Shown here: positions 23,614-32,571 of the stretch, one piece after another
How the letters are laid out: every line of letters starts with the position of its first letter
Position numbering within the stretch: position 1 is the stretch's first letter
NCBI GenBank assembly: GCA_934157035.1
Contig: CAKPHG010000008.1
Location: 1 to 43,989, forward strand
Direction: 5' to 3'
DNA: 43,989 bases
DNA from: an uncultured Clostridia bacterium
GTDB lineage: Bacteria > Bacillota > Clostridia > TANB77 > CAG-508
The notes under the pieces: model-generated
The model's input: only the letters and a program-made list of their open reading frames with translations
Told to the model about the DNA's origin: nothing
The model's database searches: none
Program-made: the position numbers and the translations under genes

Positions 23614-26600
23614 TTATTTGAATAGTTCCATTATCTCTTCTTTAGAAAGTTTATTTAAAAATGTTTCGTTTGTAGATAATACATTATCTATAAGCTTTGA
23701 TTTTCTTTCTTGTAATTCATAAATTTTTTCTTCTATAGAGTTTTTGGTAATTAGTTTATACACCTGAACATTTTTCTTTTGTCCTATTCTATATGTCCTA
23801 TCTGTTGCTTGATTTTCTGCAGATATATTCCACCATGGATCATAGTGAATTACCATGTCTGCTCCTATTAGGTTTAGTCCTGTCCCTCCTGCTTTTAATG
23901 AAATTAGAAATACTTTTTTATTTTCATCTTCATTAAATTCATCTACAAGTTTAATTCTTTCACCAACTTTTGTTTGTCCAGTTAGTTTAGAATATTCTAT
24001 TTTTTCTTTTTTAAGTTTTTCTTCTATCAAAGGGAACATTCCTGTATAACTAGAAAATAGTAAAATCTTGTGACCTGAGTCTACTGCATCTTTTATTACT
24101 TCTATACATTGATTAAGTTTGCTACTTTCTGCTTTATAATCACTTAAAAATAAAGCTGGATGGCAACATATTTGTCTTAATCTCATTAATAGTGCTAATA
24201 TTTTTATTTGGCTCTTTTCAAAGCCATTAGCATTTATTTCTTGCATCATTTCACTTCTAGCATTTTGCATATAAGACATATATATTTTTTGCTGTTCTTC
24301 TTCCATTTCATTATTAAGTACTGTTATTGTTTTATCTGGTAGTTCTGTTAAAACTTCTCCTTTTATTCTTCTTAATATAAATGGTTCTATAAGCATTTTT
24401 AGTTTTCTCATAGCTACACTATCTTCATCTTTTACTATTGGCATTTCATATAATTCTTTAAATTTTCTATAGCCAAATAAATATCCAGGCATTATAAAGT
24501 CAAATATAGACCAAAGTTCTGATAAAGAGTTTTCTATTGGTGTTCCTGTTAAAGCATATTTTGTGCTTGCATTTATTTCTTTTATAGCTTTTGCATTTTG
24601 TGTATTGTTGTTTTTAATATATTGTGCTTCATCTGCTATTATAAATTTGAATTCATAATTTAGCTCTTTATATGTTTCTATATCTCTTTTTAATAAGTCA
24701 TACGATGTAATTACTATGTTATATTTTGGTATACTTTTTATTTGCTTTACTCTTTCATCAGCATTTCCATGTATTACAAGTGATGTTAAATCTGGTGTAA
24801 ATTTTTTTATTTCATTTTGCCAGTTTAGTGAAAGTGAGCTTGGACATACAACAATACTTGGCTTTGGACTTTTTTCATTTTGTACATAGTCTAAAATTAC
24901 TGCTAATAATTGAATTGTTTTTCCAAGTCCCATGTCGTCTGCTAATATTCCACCAAATCCATAATTATCTAATACTTTTAGCCACTTGTATCCTACCTTT
25001 TGATAACTTCTTAAAGATGCATTTAAATTTTTAGGTAAGTTTATTTCTTCATTTAGTTCTTTATTTTCAACTTTGCTTACTAATTCTTTGTAATTTTCAT
25101 TTTTAGTAATTACTGTACCTTTTATATTATCTAACATTCTGTCTAAATATAAACTTCTATATATAGGAAGTTTGACTTCGCCTTTTTCTAGTTCTTTAAA
25201 GTTTATATCTAACCCATTTGTCATGCTGTCTAAAAGTTCTATTGTTTCGTTTTTTTCTAATGTTATAAAACTACCATCTTTTAACCTATGATATTTTTTC
25301 TTTAAGTGATATTTTTGCATTATTTCTTTTAATTCTGATGGCTCAAAATCTAAATTTGAGAAATCTACACTTAATAAATTGTTTTCTATTCTTACTCCTA
25401 AACTTCCAATTTTAGGTTCTTTTATTTCTTTTTTCTTAAAATTGTCTGTTGCTAAAACTTCAAATTTCTTCATGTATGTCTCAATATCTGAAGATAAAAA
25501 GTTATAGATTAAGTTTTCATTAACCAAAATTAATCTTGCTTTTTCAACTTCTAACATGAAACCAGAATTTTTAAATATTTCTAGTACTTCATCTTCCTTT
25601 GCTACATCTCTTGCGAAGTCCATCTCTTGCTCTAATAATGGATTGAATTCTTTGTTTTCATATATAAATCTTATGTCTGCTGTTATAAAATTTTGCTCAT
25701 TATAGTCTAAATATACTTTTACAAAAAGTTCTTTTGGTATATATTTTTTTATTTCATCTTCATTTAAGCTACTTACTTCTATCTTGTCTCTTACCTTTGG
25801 AAATACTATTGAAAATAGTTTTGAAACTTCTTCTTTTGGAAATACTATATGGTTTGTAAAACTGTTTCTAAATGTTTGAAGTAATTTTAATGTTTCTTTG
25901 AAACTATCATCACATTTATATAAAATATTTTGCATAAAGAAATATATAGCTTTTCTGCCTTCAATTACGTCATATTCATAAACATCTATGTTAGGAACCA
26001 ACGCATATTCTTTTTCATTTTCTTCTTTTATTTCAAATTTTATTTCAGGTGTCTGTTTTAAAAATAGTATTTCCTTTTCTATATTTTCTTTTTGAAGTAT
26101 AACTTCTTTTCCCTCTAATACTTCAAATAATTCGTCCATACCTGTATTAGAAATAGTTATATAGCTATCTTCCATTGTTCTTCCATAATATGTGTATTGG
26201 TTTGTTGCTTCATTTGCGTATTTTATTATTTCTGCATACTTTAAAACGTATTGTAGTAGTGGTATTGAATCTTTATTAAATGCTTCTTCTTCGTGTACAA
26301 ATTCAAGTTTTGTTCCATAACGATAAAATTCTTTTTTTTGCATTCTGTCATAGAATTCCACTAGATTTTTTATTTTGTAAAATTGTTTTTCTCCAATTTT
26401 TACTTCCATTTTTAATGTTTTTAGATATGAATTGTAAATTAGTCTTGGTTCTATTTTTATGCTATGTGGTATAATCTTTGTTTTATTTTGCTCGTTTGTT
26501 TCTTCATGAGTTGGATAAAAATTGTTTATTAATTGTTTAAATTCACGATATTTTTCTTCTCTTTTTTGATATTTGTTATACATTTGCATATCTGTTTGTT

Positions 26601-26934
26601 TTTGTTCTATATCTCCAGAAAATATTCTTACGTAATTTTCGTTGTTACTAAATTCTATAGCTGTTGCTAGAATGTGTTTGCATGTTCCATAGTTTTTATG
26701 GTAGTCTTCGCAATTACAGCTTACGTCTTCTATTTCACCTTTTTCTACTTTTATATGAACATCATAAACTTCTTTGCCTCTTACTTTAGAGCGAATTTCA
26801 AAGTTATTCTTATCTTCATAAGTTACTTTTGTTATTTTCACTTTTTTGTCATCTACATATTCTTCTGCTTTTTCTTCTCTTTCATTTCCTGCAGAGGTAC
26901 GTAGTTCTTTTAATATTTCTGGATTTACTATCAT
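23614..26934 (-). CDS. SWIM zinc-finger SNF2-family helicase
   Basis: An 1106-residue ATP-dependent DNA translocase of the bacterial SNF2 (HepA/RapA-related) group. The SWIM zinc finger near residues 74-88 reads CNCEDYHKNYGTCKH (CxC...CxH). A long middle region corresponds to the SNF2-associated domain. The ATPase core contains GGILADDMGLGKTIQLLAV (motif I), IADEAQYIKN (II, DEAQ), LTGTPIENSLSELWS (III), SLKAGGTGLNLIGADMVIHY (V) and QATDRTYRIGQ (VI). All catalytic motifs are intact. It is first in a unit with trmFO. Members occur widely in Firmicutes; substrate is not known, with nucleoid or RNA-polymerase remodelling the usual proposal. Confidence 0.92.
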   Translation of the reverse strand: MIVNPEILKELRTSAGNEREEKAEEYVDDKKVKITKVTYEDKNNFEIRSKVRGKEVYDVHIKVEKGEIEDVSCNCEDYHKNYGTCKHILATAIEFSNNENYVRIFSGDIEQKQTDMQMYNKYQKREEKYREFKQLINNFYPTHEETNEQNKTKIIPHSIKIEPRLIYNSYLKTLKMEVKIGEKQFYKIKNLVEFYDRMQKKEFYRYGTKLEFVHEEEAFNKDSIPLLQYVLKYAEIIKYANEATNQYTYYGRTMEDSYITISNTGMDELFEVLEGKEVILQKENIEKEILFLKQTPEIKFEIKEENEKEYALVPNIDVYEYDVIEGRKAIYFFMQNILYKCDDSFKETLKLLQTFRNSFTNHIVFPKEEVSKLFSIVFPKVRDKIEVSSLNEDEIKKYIPKELFVKVYLDYNEQNFITADIRFIYENKEFNPLLEQEMDFARDVAKEDEVLEIFKNSGFMLEVEKARLILVNENLIYNFLSSDIETYMKKFEVLATDNFKKKEIKEPKIGSLGVRIENNLLSVDFSNLDFEPSELKEIMQKYHLKKKYHRLKDGSFITLEKNETIELLDSMTNGLDINFKELEKGEVKLPIYRSLYLDRMLDNIKGTVITKNENYKELVSKVENKELNEEINLPKNLNASLRSYQKVGYKWLKVLDNYGFGGILADDMGLGKTIQLLAVILDYVQNEKSPKPSIVVCPSSLSLNWQNEIKKFTPDLTSLVIHGNADERVKQIKSIPKYNIVITSYDLLKRDIETYKELNYEFKFIIADEAQYIKNNNTQNAKAIKEINASTKYALTGTPIENSLSELWSIFDFIMPGYLFGYRKFKELYEMPIVKDEDSVAMRKLKMLIEPFILRRIKGEVLTELPDKTITVLNNEMEEEQQKIYMSYMQNARSEMMQEINANGFEKSQIKILALLMRLRQICCHPALFLSDYKAESSKLNQCIEVIKDAVDSGHKILLFSSYTGMFPLIEEKLKKEKIEYSKLTGQTKVGERIKLVDEFNEDENKKVFLISLKAGGTGLNLIGADMVIHYDPWWNISAENQATDRTYRIGQKKNVQVYKLITKNSIEEKIYELQERKSKLIDNVLSTNETFLNKLSKEEIMELFK

Positions 26935-27022
26935 TTTTACTCCTTCTCATATTAAATTTCTCATTTTTACTAGTGATATATTATATAATATTTTGCAGGA
27001 TTTTACAAGAGGTATACTAAAT

Positions 27023-27054
27023 AAAAAGAGACGGTTATTTTCCCGCCTCTTTTT
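27023..27054 (-). terminator. ABC exporter operon terminator
   Basis: AAAAAGAG-A-CGG pairs with CCG-C-CTCTTTTT with one A/C mismatch, loop of eight bases, straight after the permease stop. T-runs in both directions suit bidirectional use. Confidence 0.82.
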
Positions 27055-27058
27055 TTGA

Positions 27059-28993
27059 TTAATATATATATTTTTCTATATTTATATCTTCTAAATTAAT
27101 GTATCTTATTGTTTTACTTACACCCTCTTTTAATTCTATTTGCACATATATGCTTCTTAATTTGTCATTTTGTCTTGCTACTTCTGATACATATTCATTA
27201 TTATTTATATTTGCTTTTCTATTTTTTATATCTTTTATCAAATTTTCTATAAAGTCTGACATATCTGACTCTTTTATTCTAATAGTCTTAGTTGAATATT
27301 GCTGTTTATAGCTTATATTTACATTTATTCTTTTTATTTTTTGAACATCTTCTATCTGTTTTATTTTTTCTTCATAATATTCATTACTTGTTAATATTTT
27401 ATTTAATTCTTCTTTATAAAGGCTATTATTTATATCATACTTTCTGGTTATTTTTCTACCATCTTTTAGTTTATATTCTAATGTATATTCCGTATATCCT
27501 TTTTTCTTTTCAGCTACTAATTTTTGTTGGAAGTTTATTATATTTTCTATATTTTGTTTTTCTTTAAAATTAATAGTTTCATTTCTTACTTTAAAACTAA
27601 CTTCTTCCACATTCTCTGCTTTTGGTATTCTTGTTTCATAACCAAAAACTCCTGTATTTAATATTACAAATGTTATTGTTATAATGACTGCATATACTAT
27701 AAATCCTATAATTGATTTAAATACTTTGTATGTCTTTTTTAATATCATTTCTATTATTAAATATGCTATTAATGTTATAATAAATGAAGCAAAAAGCGTT
27801 CTTATATTGTGCTCTCCTATTATATTATAAAAATACATATATGAAAGTAAGTTAACTAAAAATGTAGCTGCATATTTTACAAAACTTCTTATTCCTTTAA
27901 ATGCTATAAATTCTTTTGTTATTTCCAACTTTCTCTTTTTGTATATGAAATATCCTAAAACTAGCATTACAATTATTGAAGTAATATATATAATTATTGT
28001 AGATGTCTCAAATTCAATTGTTTGAGATAAATAATATGAACTCATTTCTCTAAAGTCTTCTATTATTTTTATAAATGGCAACTTTGTAAATTCTTCTAAA
28101 TTATTAGAAAATCCTTTAAATCCATAAAGTATATCTTCTATAAATGCTGATGTTAATACAAGGATTCCAACAGGCGCATACATTAATATATAAGTAAGTA
28201 TTCCATGTGAAATTTTTGATGCACAGAATGTTCCTATAAATGTAGCAAATGCAAAGAATATTGTGTTATACAACATACAAACTCCAAACCATTTCATTAT
28301 ATCTGCAAATTGTAAGTATTTTCCCATTTCTCCTATGTTCAATAATAATATTATAATTACATTTAATAAAAATGGTATTACATACATTACTATTCCTGTT
28401 AAAATATTAGTTATATATAGCTTTCTTTTAGATATTGGAAGTCCATGTATAAATGAACTACTCTTTTCTTCGTTTGTATATTTAAATAGTAGTATTGATA
28501 TTAGTACTGGTAATACAAATATTGTTAACAATACTATTGGATTATATAAAATCTCTATATAATGTTCTCTATCATAATTATTTGGTGAATAATATGGTTC
28601 AATGCTGTCTTCATCAACTACTTGCACAGTATTTGTTACATTACTTGTTGTATTATTGGTTATTTCATTTGTAATATTATTGTTTATGGCAATAATATTT
28701 TCGTCTGTCACATCACTTATTGTTGGAGCACTTATCATAACTATGTCTGATGAATAATTTTGAGTCTCAGTACTTGCTTCTATTCTATTTTGTTGATTAA
28801 TCATACCTGAATAATCTGCTTTTTCTTCATCTAGGATAATTATATCGTTAATATAATCTGTTCTTCTTTCCTTTATATCATTTGTTCTTAATATCATTTG
28901 AAAAGTTGTTACTAAAAATAAAATAATTATTGCTACAGCTGGGACAATCCAAAATCTTTTTATATTTGATTTAAATATTCCATAACTAAACAT
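27059..28993 (-). CDS. ABC-2 type exporter permease
   Basis: Membrane subunit of an ABC exporter. A first helix (about 12-35) is followed by a large loop with a very Asn/Thr-rich stretch (NITNEITNNTTSNVTNT, roughly residues 95-115). Six to eight more helices (about 150-450) follow, including the ABC-2 segment SSSFIHGLPISKRKLYITNI, and then a soluble C-terminal part of about 170 residues. Such loops face outward. The frame is open to a TTG at 29014, but GGAGGTGA lies five to six bases before the ATG at 28993, giving 644 residues and an 8-base overlap with the ATPase gene. Substrate is unknown; peptide or antibiotic export is usual for this class. Confidence 0.88.
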   Translation of the reverse strand: MFSYGIFKSNIKRFWIVPAVAIIILFLVTTFQMILRTNDIKERRTDYINDIIILDEEKADYSGMINQQNRIEASTETQNYSSDIVMISAPTISDVTDENIIAINNNITNEITNNTTSNVTNTVQVVDEDSIEPYYSPNNYDREHYIEILYNPIVLLTIFVLPVLISILLFKYTNEEKSSSFIHGLPISKRKLYITNILTGIVMYVIPFLLNVIIILLLNIGEMGKYLQFADIMKWFGVCMLYNTIFFAFATFIGTFCASKISHGILTYILMYAPVGILVLTSAFIEDILYGFKGFSNNLEEFTKLPFIKIIEDFREMSSYYLSQTIEFETSTIIIYITSIIVMLVLGYFIYKKRKLEITKEFIAFKGIRSFVKYAATFLVNLLSYMYFYNIIGEHNIRTLFASFIITLIAYLIIEMILKKTYKVFKSIIGFIVYAVIITITFVILNTGVFGYETRIPKAENVEEVSFKVRNETINFKEKQNIENIINFQQKLVAEKKKGYTEYTLEYKLKDGRKITRKYDINNSLYKEELNKILTSNEYYEEKIKQIEDVQKIKRINVNISYKQQYSTKTIRIKESDMSDFIENLIKDIKNRKANINNNEYVSEVARQNDKLRSIYVQIELKEGVSKTIRYINLEDINIEKYIY

Positions 28994-29873
28994 CTGCTTC
29001 ACCTCCATTTTCAAACATAAATACTTCTTCTAATGATAGAGGTAAAAATTCCATTAATGTTAATTTGTATTTATTTAGTATTTCTTCTATTTCTTTTTGC
29101 TCGCCTTTTACTATGAAATAATATACACTTCCTACTTTTTCTTCTTTTAATATAGAAAGTTTTTCTCTTATTTTGCCTATTTGTGAGTTGTTAGAAAATA
29201 CAATTTGTACCTTTTGTATATTGTTGTCTTTCTTTTCTAGTTCTTTTTCTAATACCATTTCACCATTTTTCATGATTCCTATATTTGTACATACATTTTC
29301 TAATTCTTTTAGGTTATGTGATGATATAATTACTGTCATTTTTCTTTTTTTGACTTCTTCTAATAGAATTTTCCAAACATTTTCTTTCATAATAGGATCT
29401 AATCCATCTATTGGTTCATCTAATATCATTATTTCTGGATTGCATGAAATTGTAAGCCAAAATGCTACTTGTTTCTTCATTCCTTTTGAAAGTTTATTAA
29501 CTTTTCTTTTTATATCAATATTAAATACTTTTTGTAAGTCATTAAATTTTTCAAAACTAAAATCTTTGTATATTTTACTATAAAATTTAGCCATATCTTT
29601 GATACTATATCCATGGAAAAAATATAAATCATCACTAATATATGCTATTTTGCTTTTTACTTTTTCATTGTCATAAACTTTCTCATCATTTACTAAAATT
29701 TCACCTTCGTCTTGTTTGTACATTCCAATTAGGTGTTTTATTGTGGTTGTTTTTCCAGAGCCATTTGGTCCAACTAGACCATAAATGCTACCTTCTGGTA
29801 CATTCATGTTAAAATGATTTAATGCAGTAAATTTATCAAATTTTTTCACCACATTTTTGGCAGTAATTAACAT
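28986..29873 (-). CDS. ABC exporter ATP-binding protein
   Basis: ATPase partner of the ABC-2 permease that follows it. Walker A is GLVGPNGSGKTTTIKHL (about 32-48), the signature is KLSKGMKKQVAFWL, Walker B is EIMILDEPIDGLDP, and the H-loop is VIISSHNLKELE. All are intact. The 295-residue length with a C-terminal extension (about 215-295) resembles BcrA/YtrB-type exporters. AGGAGGGG lies before the ATG. It has its own promoter (29902-29930) with an imperfect dyad upstream. Exporters of this type often sit beside a GntR (YtrA-like) regulator; none is present here. Confidence 0.93.
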   Translation of the reverse strand: MLITAKNVVKKFDKFTALNHFNMNVPEGSIYGLVGPNGSGKTTTIKHLIGMYKQDEGEILVNDEKVYDNEKVKSKIAYISDDLYFFHGYSIKDMAKFYSKIYKDFSFEKFNDLQKVFNIDIKRKVNKLSKGMKKQVAFWLTISCNPEIMILDEPIDGLDPIMKENVWKILLEEVKKRKMTVIISSHNLKELENVCTNIGIMKNGEMVLEKELEKKDNNIQKVQIVFSNNSQIGKIREKLSILKEEKVGSVYYFIVKGEQKEIEEILNKYKLTLMEFLPLSLEEVFMFENGGEADV

Positions 29874-29901
29874 TCTTTACCCCTCCTTTTTTCTATGGCT
29901 A

Positions 29902-29930
29902 ATTATATATTATCTATTTAACTTTTACAA
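29902..29930 (-). promoter_or_regulatory. ABC exporter promoter
   Basis: TTGTAA (29930-29925), exactly 17 bases, TATAAT (29907-29902), about 30 bases before the ATPase start. Confidence 0.7.
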
Positions 29931-29943
29931 GTTTTTTCCCAAT

Positions 29944-29980
29944 AATTACCCCAAAAGGTCCAGGTACTTTTGAGGTAATT
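29944..29980. promoter_or_regulatory. 13-bp imperfect dyad in the divergent intergenic region
   Basis: AATTACC-C-CAAAAG (29944-29957) mirrors CTTTTG-A-GGTAATT (29967-29980) with one mismatch and a 9-base centre. It lies between the exporter promoter and the divergent promoter at 29990, 14 bp behind one -35 and 10 bp behind the other. That is the place for a shared operator. Confidence 0.5.
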
Positions 29981-29988
29981 TTTGAAAT

Positions 29989-30134
29989 ATTGCAAATTAG
30001 CTACTTTTGTGCTATAATTTGTTTCATAAAATTGTATTTAATTATGAAATAGCATTACTTCATAAAAATGTAACTATTAATTTTTCAAGAAGAAAAGGAG
30101 ACAGCTTATGAACAAAATTAAACGGTGGTACTAT
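29989..30134 (+). repeat. 146-bp promoter-leader repeat, copy 1
   Basis: Covers promoter, 5' leader, ribosome site and the first nine codons of the 172-residue gene. It matches 30933-31078 with only two mismatches, an offset of exactly 944 bp. Inside are TTGCAA (29990-29995), 17 bases, TATAAT (30013-30018) with an extended TGC, and a leader hairpin (TTTCATAA/TTATGAAA, 30022-30029 with 30042-30049). Confidence 0.92.
29990..30018 (+). promoter_or_regulatory. Promoter of the 172-residue gene
   Basis: TTGCAA, 17-base spacer, extended -10 TGCTATAAT. The 90-base leader that follows contains a hairpin. The same promoter is repeated upstream of the decayed paralogue. Confidence 0.82.
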
Positions 30135-30626
30135 GAATTGACCGAAGAACAAGTAAATAAAATTGCAAAAGCAATGGTAATTATTGGTATTTTATTGGAC
30201 GTAATTAACTTCTTTATAAATTATTTGCTTGGAAGATTGCCAGAGGGAAAGAAACTTATAGAGTATATTGTTTTTTTATGCCTTGTACCGTTGGTCCTTG
30301 TTCTTCAAACTTATAATTTATTATGGTTTCTTCCTTCTAAACAAGCTTATATGTTTAATAAAAAACATGATGAAATTATTCCTATAGTAAGAGAGAAATT
30401 TGGGTTAGGTCCTGAGTTCAAGGAAGTTTTATATGTTCCAAATGAAACAGATTACGACTTTTCAAACTCACCTAATCTTCTTAACCAATTAGGTGTTAGA
30501 TTCTTTGCTAGGGAAATGGATGGAGTAATTTTAGTAAGCATTCGCAATACGGCTGGAAAAGAATTATCGCTACAAGAAATTGAAGATTACAATTTCTTTG
30601 ACTCTAATTTTAAACCTAAAGAGTAG
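30108..30626 (+). CDS. Unknown two-helix membrane protein with soluble C-terminal domain
   Basis: A 172-residue protein of unknown family. A short basic N-terminus (MNKIKRWYYELT) is followed by two membrane helices (about 20-42 and 52-75). A cytoplasmic region of nearly 100 residues follows, with FGLGPEFKEVLYVPNE and DGVILVSIRNTAGKELSLQEIEDYNFF. It lies opposite to the core genes, with its own promoter, AAGGAGA ribosome site and perfect terminator. It uses CGG, CGC and ACG codons that neighbours avoid. A tandem, decayed copy lies 944 bp downstream. These signs suggest recent gain and local duplication. Confidence 0.75.
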   Translation: MNKIKRWYYELTEEQVNKIAKAMVIIGILLDVINFFINYLLGRLPEGKKLIEYIVFLCLVPLVLVLQTYNLLWFLPSKQAYMFNKKHDEIIPIVREKFGLGPEFKEVLYVPNETDYDFSNSPNLLNQLGVRFFAREMDGVILVSIRNTAGKELSLQEIEDYNFFDSNFKPKE

Positions 30627-30633
30627 CAGAATG

Positions 30634-30668
30634 CCTAGAAACTAAATTAGTTTCTAGGTATTTTATTT
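30634..30668 (+). terminator. Terminator of the 172-residue gene
   Basis: CCTAGAAACTAA and TTAGTTTCTAGG form a 12-bp inverted repeat (30634-30645 and 30647-30658), followed by TATTTTATTTTT. The same hairpin ends the decayed copy. Confidence 0.9.
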
Positions 30669-30920
30669 TTATTTCATTGATTTATAATATACAACTATTC
30701 CAAATTCTTTAGTAATTTTTACTATAAGAATTTGACATCTTTTAGGATTAGTGCATTTGCTCTTTTCTAGTATTAGATTAGCATAATTAGTTATATACTA
30801 ATGAGTACTCTTTACCTTTCTGCATTTTTAACATTCTTATTATTTTAGTATAAATACTACTATAATCTTTGGAAAACTCAATTATTTTTTCTAACTTATT
30901 ATTATACTTTCTTGTAATAA
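30669..30920 (-). pseudogene. Possible decayed ORF
   Basis: This 425-base gap between the two paralogues has no intact gene. On the minus strand, two open stretches in different frames can be joined by a single shift near 30792. One, about 45 codons, contains EKIIEFSKDYSSIYTKIIRM. The next, about 40 codons, contains SKCTNPKRCQILIVKITKEF and ends at a TAA at 30669. The composition looks protein-like, but AT-rich DNA gives such runs by chance. I recognise no family. Confidence 0.3.
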
Positions 30921-30932
30921 TCTTTTAAAATC

Positions 30933-31078
30933 ATTGCAAATTAGATATTTTTGTGCTATAATTTGTTTCATAAAATTGTATTTAATTATGAAATAGCATT
31001 ACTTCATAAAAATGTAACTATTAATTTTTCAAGAAGAAAAGGAGACAGCTTATGAACAAAATTAAACGGTGGTACTAC
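30933..31078 (+). repeat. 146-bp promoter-leader repeat, copy 2
   Basis: Second copy of the sequence at 29989-30134, two mismatches. Its promoter is TTGCAA (30934-30939), 17 bases, TATAAT (30957-30962). Near-identity stops about nine codons into the coding region, after which the two genes differ strongly. Confidence 0.92.
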
Positions 31079-31378
31079 AAATTAACAAAACAAACTAGAA
31101 TAGCAATAATAATGGCAATTATTGGTACTTTATATAGCATAATTAACTTCTATATAACTTACTCACTTGGAAGGTTGCCAAAGGGACCTGAGGACCTTAC
31201 AACGTATATTGATTCTTTACTCCTTATACCATGTTTGCTTTTTCTTATAGGTTACTCTTCTAGTTTATGTATTTTTATGATTTTTCACGACAAGCATAGG
31301 AAGAAAAAGTAAGAGGCCGGTTTGGTTTTGGACCTGAGTTCAAGGAAGTGTGATTTAAACTTTAAATCTAAAGAATAG
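31052..31378 (+). pseudogene. Decayed tandem copy of the 172-residue membrane protein
   Basis: Reads as an 86-residue ORF (31052-31312) with the same MNKIKRWYY start and two membrane helices, then stops in a KHRKKK tail. Past the stop, in another frame, the homologous VR-RFGFGPEFKEV of copy 1 continues. It then jumps, through an internal deletion of about 50 codons, to DLNFKSKE and a stop at 31378, matching DSNFKPKE at the end of copy 1. So it carries one frameshift and one deletion. The promoter, leader and terminator are intact, so an 86-residue truncated product could still be made. Confidence 0.8.
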
Positions 31379-31385
31379 TAAAATA

Positions 31386-31416
31386 CCTAGAAACTAATTT
31401 AGTTTCTAGGTATTTT
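31386..31416. terminator. Terminator shared by the decayed copy and tsaC
   Basis: CCTAGAAACTAA/TTAGTTTCTAGG (31386-31397 and 31399-31410) followed by TATTTTTT on plus and TATTTTAC on minus. It serves both the plus-strand paralogue and the convergent tsaC gene. Confidence 0.88.
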
Positions 31417-32448
31417 TTATAATTCTATATAATTGTGTTCACATGCTCTTATTAATCTATTCATAATTGCAAGGCCTAATCCATCTTTTTGCACTCCTTC
31501 TATTAGTACTATATCAGGATTATATGAATCTACTTTTCTTAATATTTTAAATATATTTTTAGTAACTTCTTCTAAAGTCTCTCCCATATCTATAATGTTG
31601 TTTGAATTATAACTTTTTAAATTTTTTGTATGGCATACTATTAATGGATTTTTATATTTTTTAGTAGTTTCATTTATATAGTCTACCATTTTTCCATTTT
31701 CTTTACTATATATTAGCATACATTTTGAATTTGGAGCATAATGTTTATATTTCATTCCAGGAGATAATATTGGTTCATTTGCACTTAAATCACCTAATAT
31801 GTGTTTATCTACTATAACATTTCCAGCTACTTTTTTTATTTGCTCTGCTGTTATTTTTCCCGGCCTTAATATATGTGGTACTCCTTCTACTACTCTTACG
31901 ACTGTAGATTCTACTCCTATTTCACATTGTCCTCCATCTATAATATAGTCCACTTTATCTGATAGTTCCTTAAATATATCTTCTACATTTGTTCCACTTG
32001 GTCTACCAGATATATTTGCACTTGGAGCAGCAATAGGTGTATTTGCATATTCAATTAACCTCTTTGCAATTTCATTACTTGGCATTCTGATTCCAACTGT
32101 ATCTAATCCACCTGTTACTATATTTGGAACTATTTTTGTTCTTTCTAAAATAATTGTAAATGGTCCTGGCCAAAAATTTTCCATTAATTTATATTCTAAC
32201 TCTGTTATGTTTTTTGCTATTCTGTCTAACATTTCTATGTTTGAAATGTGTAATATTAAAGGATTATCTTGCTTTCTTCCTTTTGCTATAAATATATTTT
32301 TTACTGCTTGCTCATTTAATCCATCTGCACCTATTCCATAAACTGTTTCTGTTGGAAATAATACTAGCCCACCATTATTTATTATTTTTGATGATTCTTT
32401 TATTTTTGTATAATCTTTATCATTTTTTAAATCTAAATATTTTTCCAT
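31417..32448 (-). CDS. tsaC: Threonylcarbamoyl-AMP synthase (Sua5/YwlC type)
   Basis: Makes threonylcarbamoyl-AMP from threonine, bicarbonate and ATP for t6A37 of tRNAs that read ANN codons. The YrdC domain shows GGLVLFPTETVYGIGADG, KGRKQDNPLILHI, FWPGPFTII and AAPSANISGRPSGT. An additional C-terminal Sua5 domain (SPGMKYKHYAPNS onward) makes it the two-domain Sua5 type of 343 residues. The frame is open to 32505, but AGAGGA lies six bases before the ATG at 32448. It stands alone, convergent with the decayed membrane gene and divergent from the MYG1 gene. Confidence 0.94.
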   Translation of the reverse strand: MEKYLDLKNDKDYTKIKESSKIINNGGLVLFPTETVYGIGADGLNEQAVKNIFIAKGRKQDNPLILHISNIEMLDRIAKNITELEYKLMENFWPGPFTIILERTKIVPNIVTGGLDTVGIRMPSNEIAKRLIEYANTPIAAPSANISGRPSGTNVEDIFKELSDKVDYIIDGGQCEIGVESTVVRVVEGVPHILRPGKITAEQIKKVAGNVIVDKHILGDLSANEPILSPGMKYKHYAPNSKCMLIYSKENGKMVDYINETTKKYKNPLIVCHTKNLKSYNSNNIIDMGETLEEVTKNIFKILRKVDSYNPDIVLIEGVQKDGLGLAIMNRLIRACEHNYIEL

Positions 32449-32514
32449 TTCTATTCCTCTTTTCCAGCTGTTTAACATTATACAACCTTTTTTTGTGTAA
32501 TTCAATACTTTATA

Positions 32515-32543
32515 TTGAATTATGTAAATTTTTATGATATAAT
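32515..32543 (+). promoter_or_regulatory. MYG1-family gene promoter
   Basis: TTGAAT (32515-32520), 17 bases, TATAAT (32538-32543) with an extended TGA. The spacer starts TATGTAAA, partly like the near-palindrome in two other accessory promoters but shifted by three bases. AAGGAGG follows just before the gene. Confidence 0.65.
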
Positions 32544-32571
32544 TCTAATATCAAATTAAGGAGGTAAAAGT

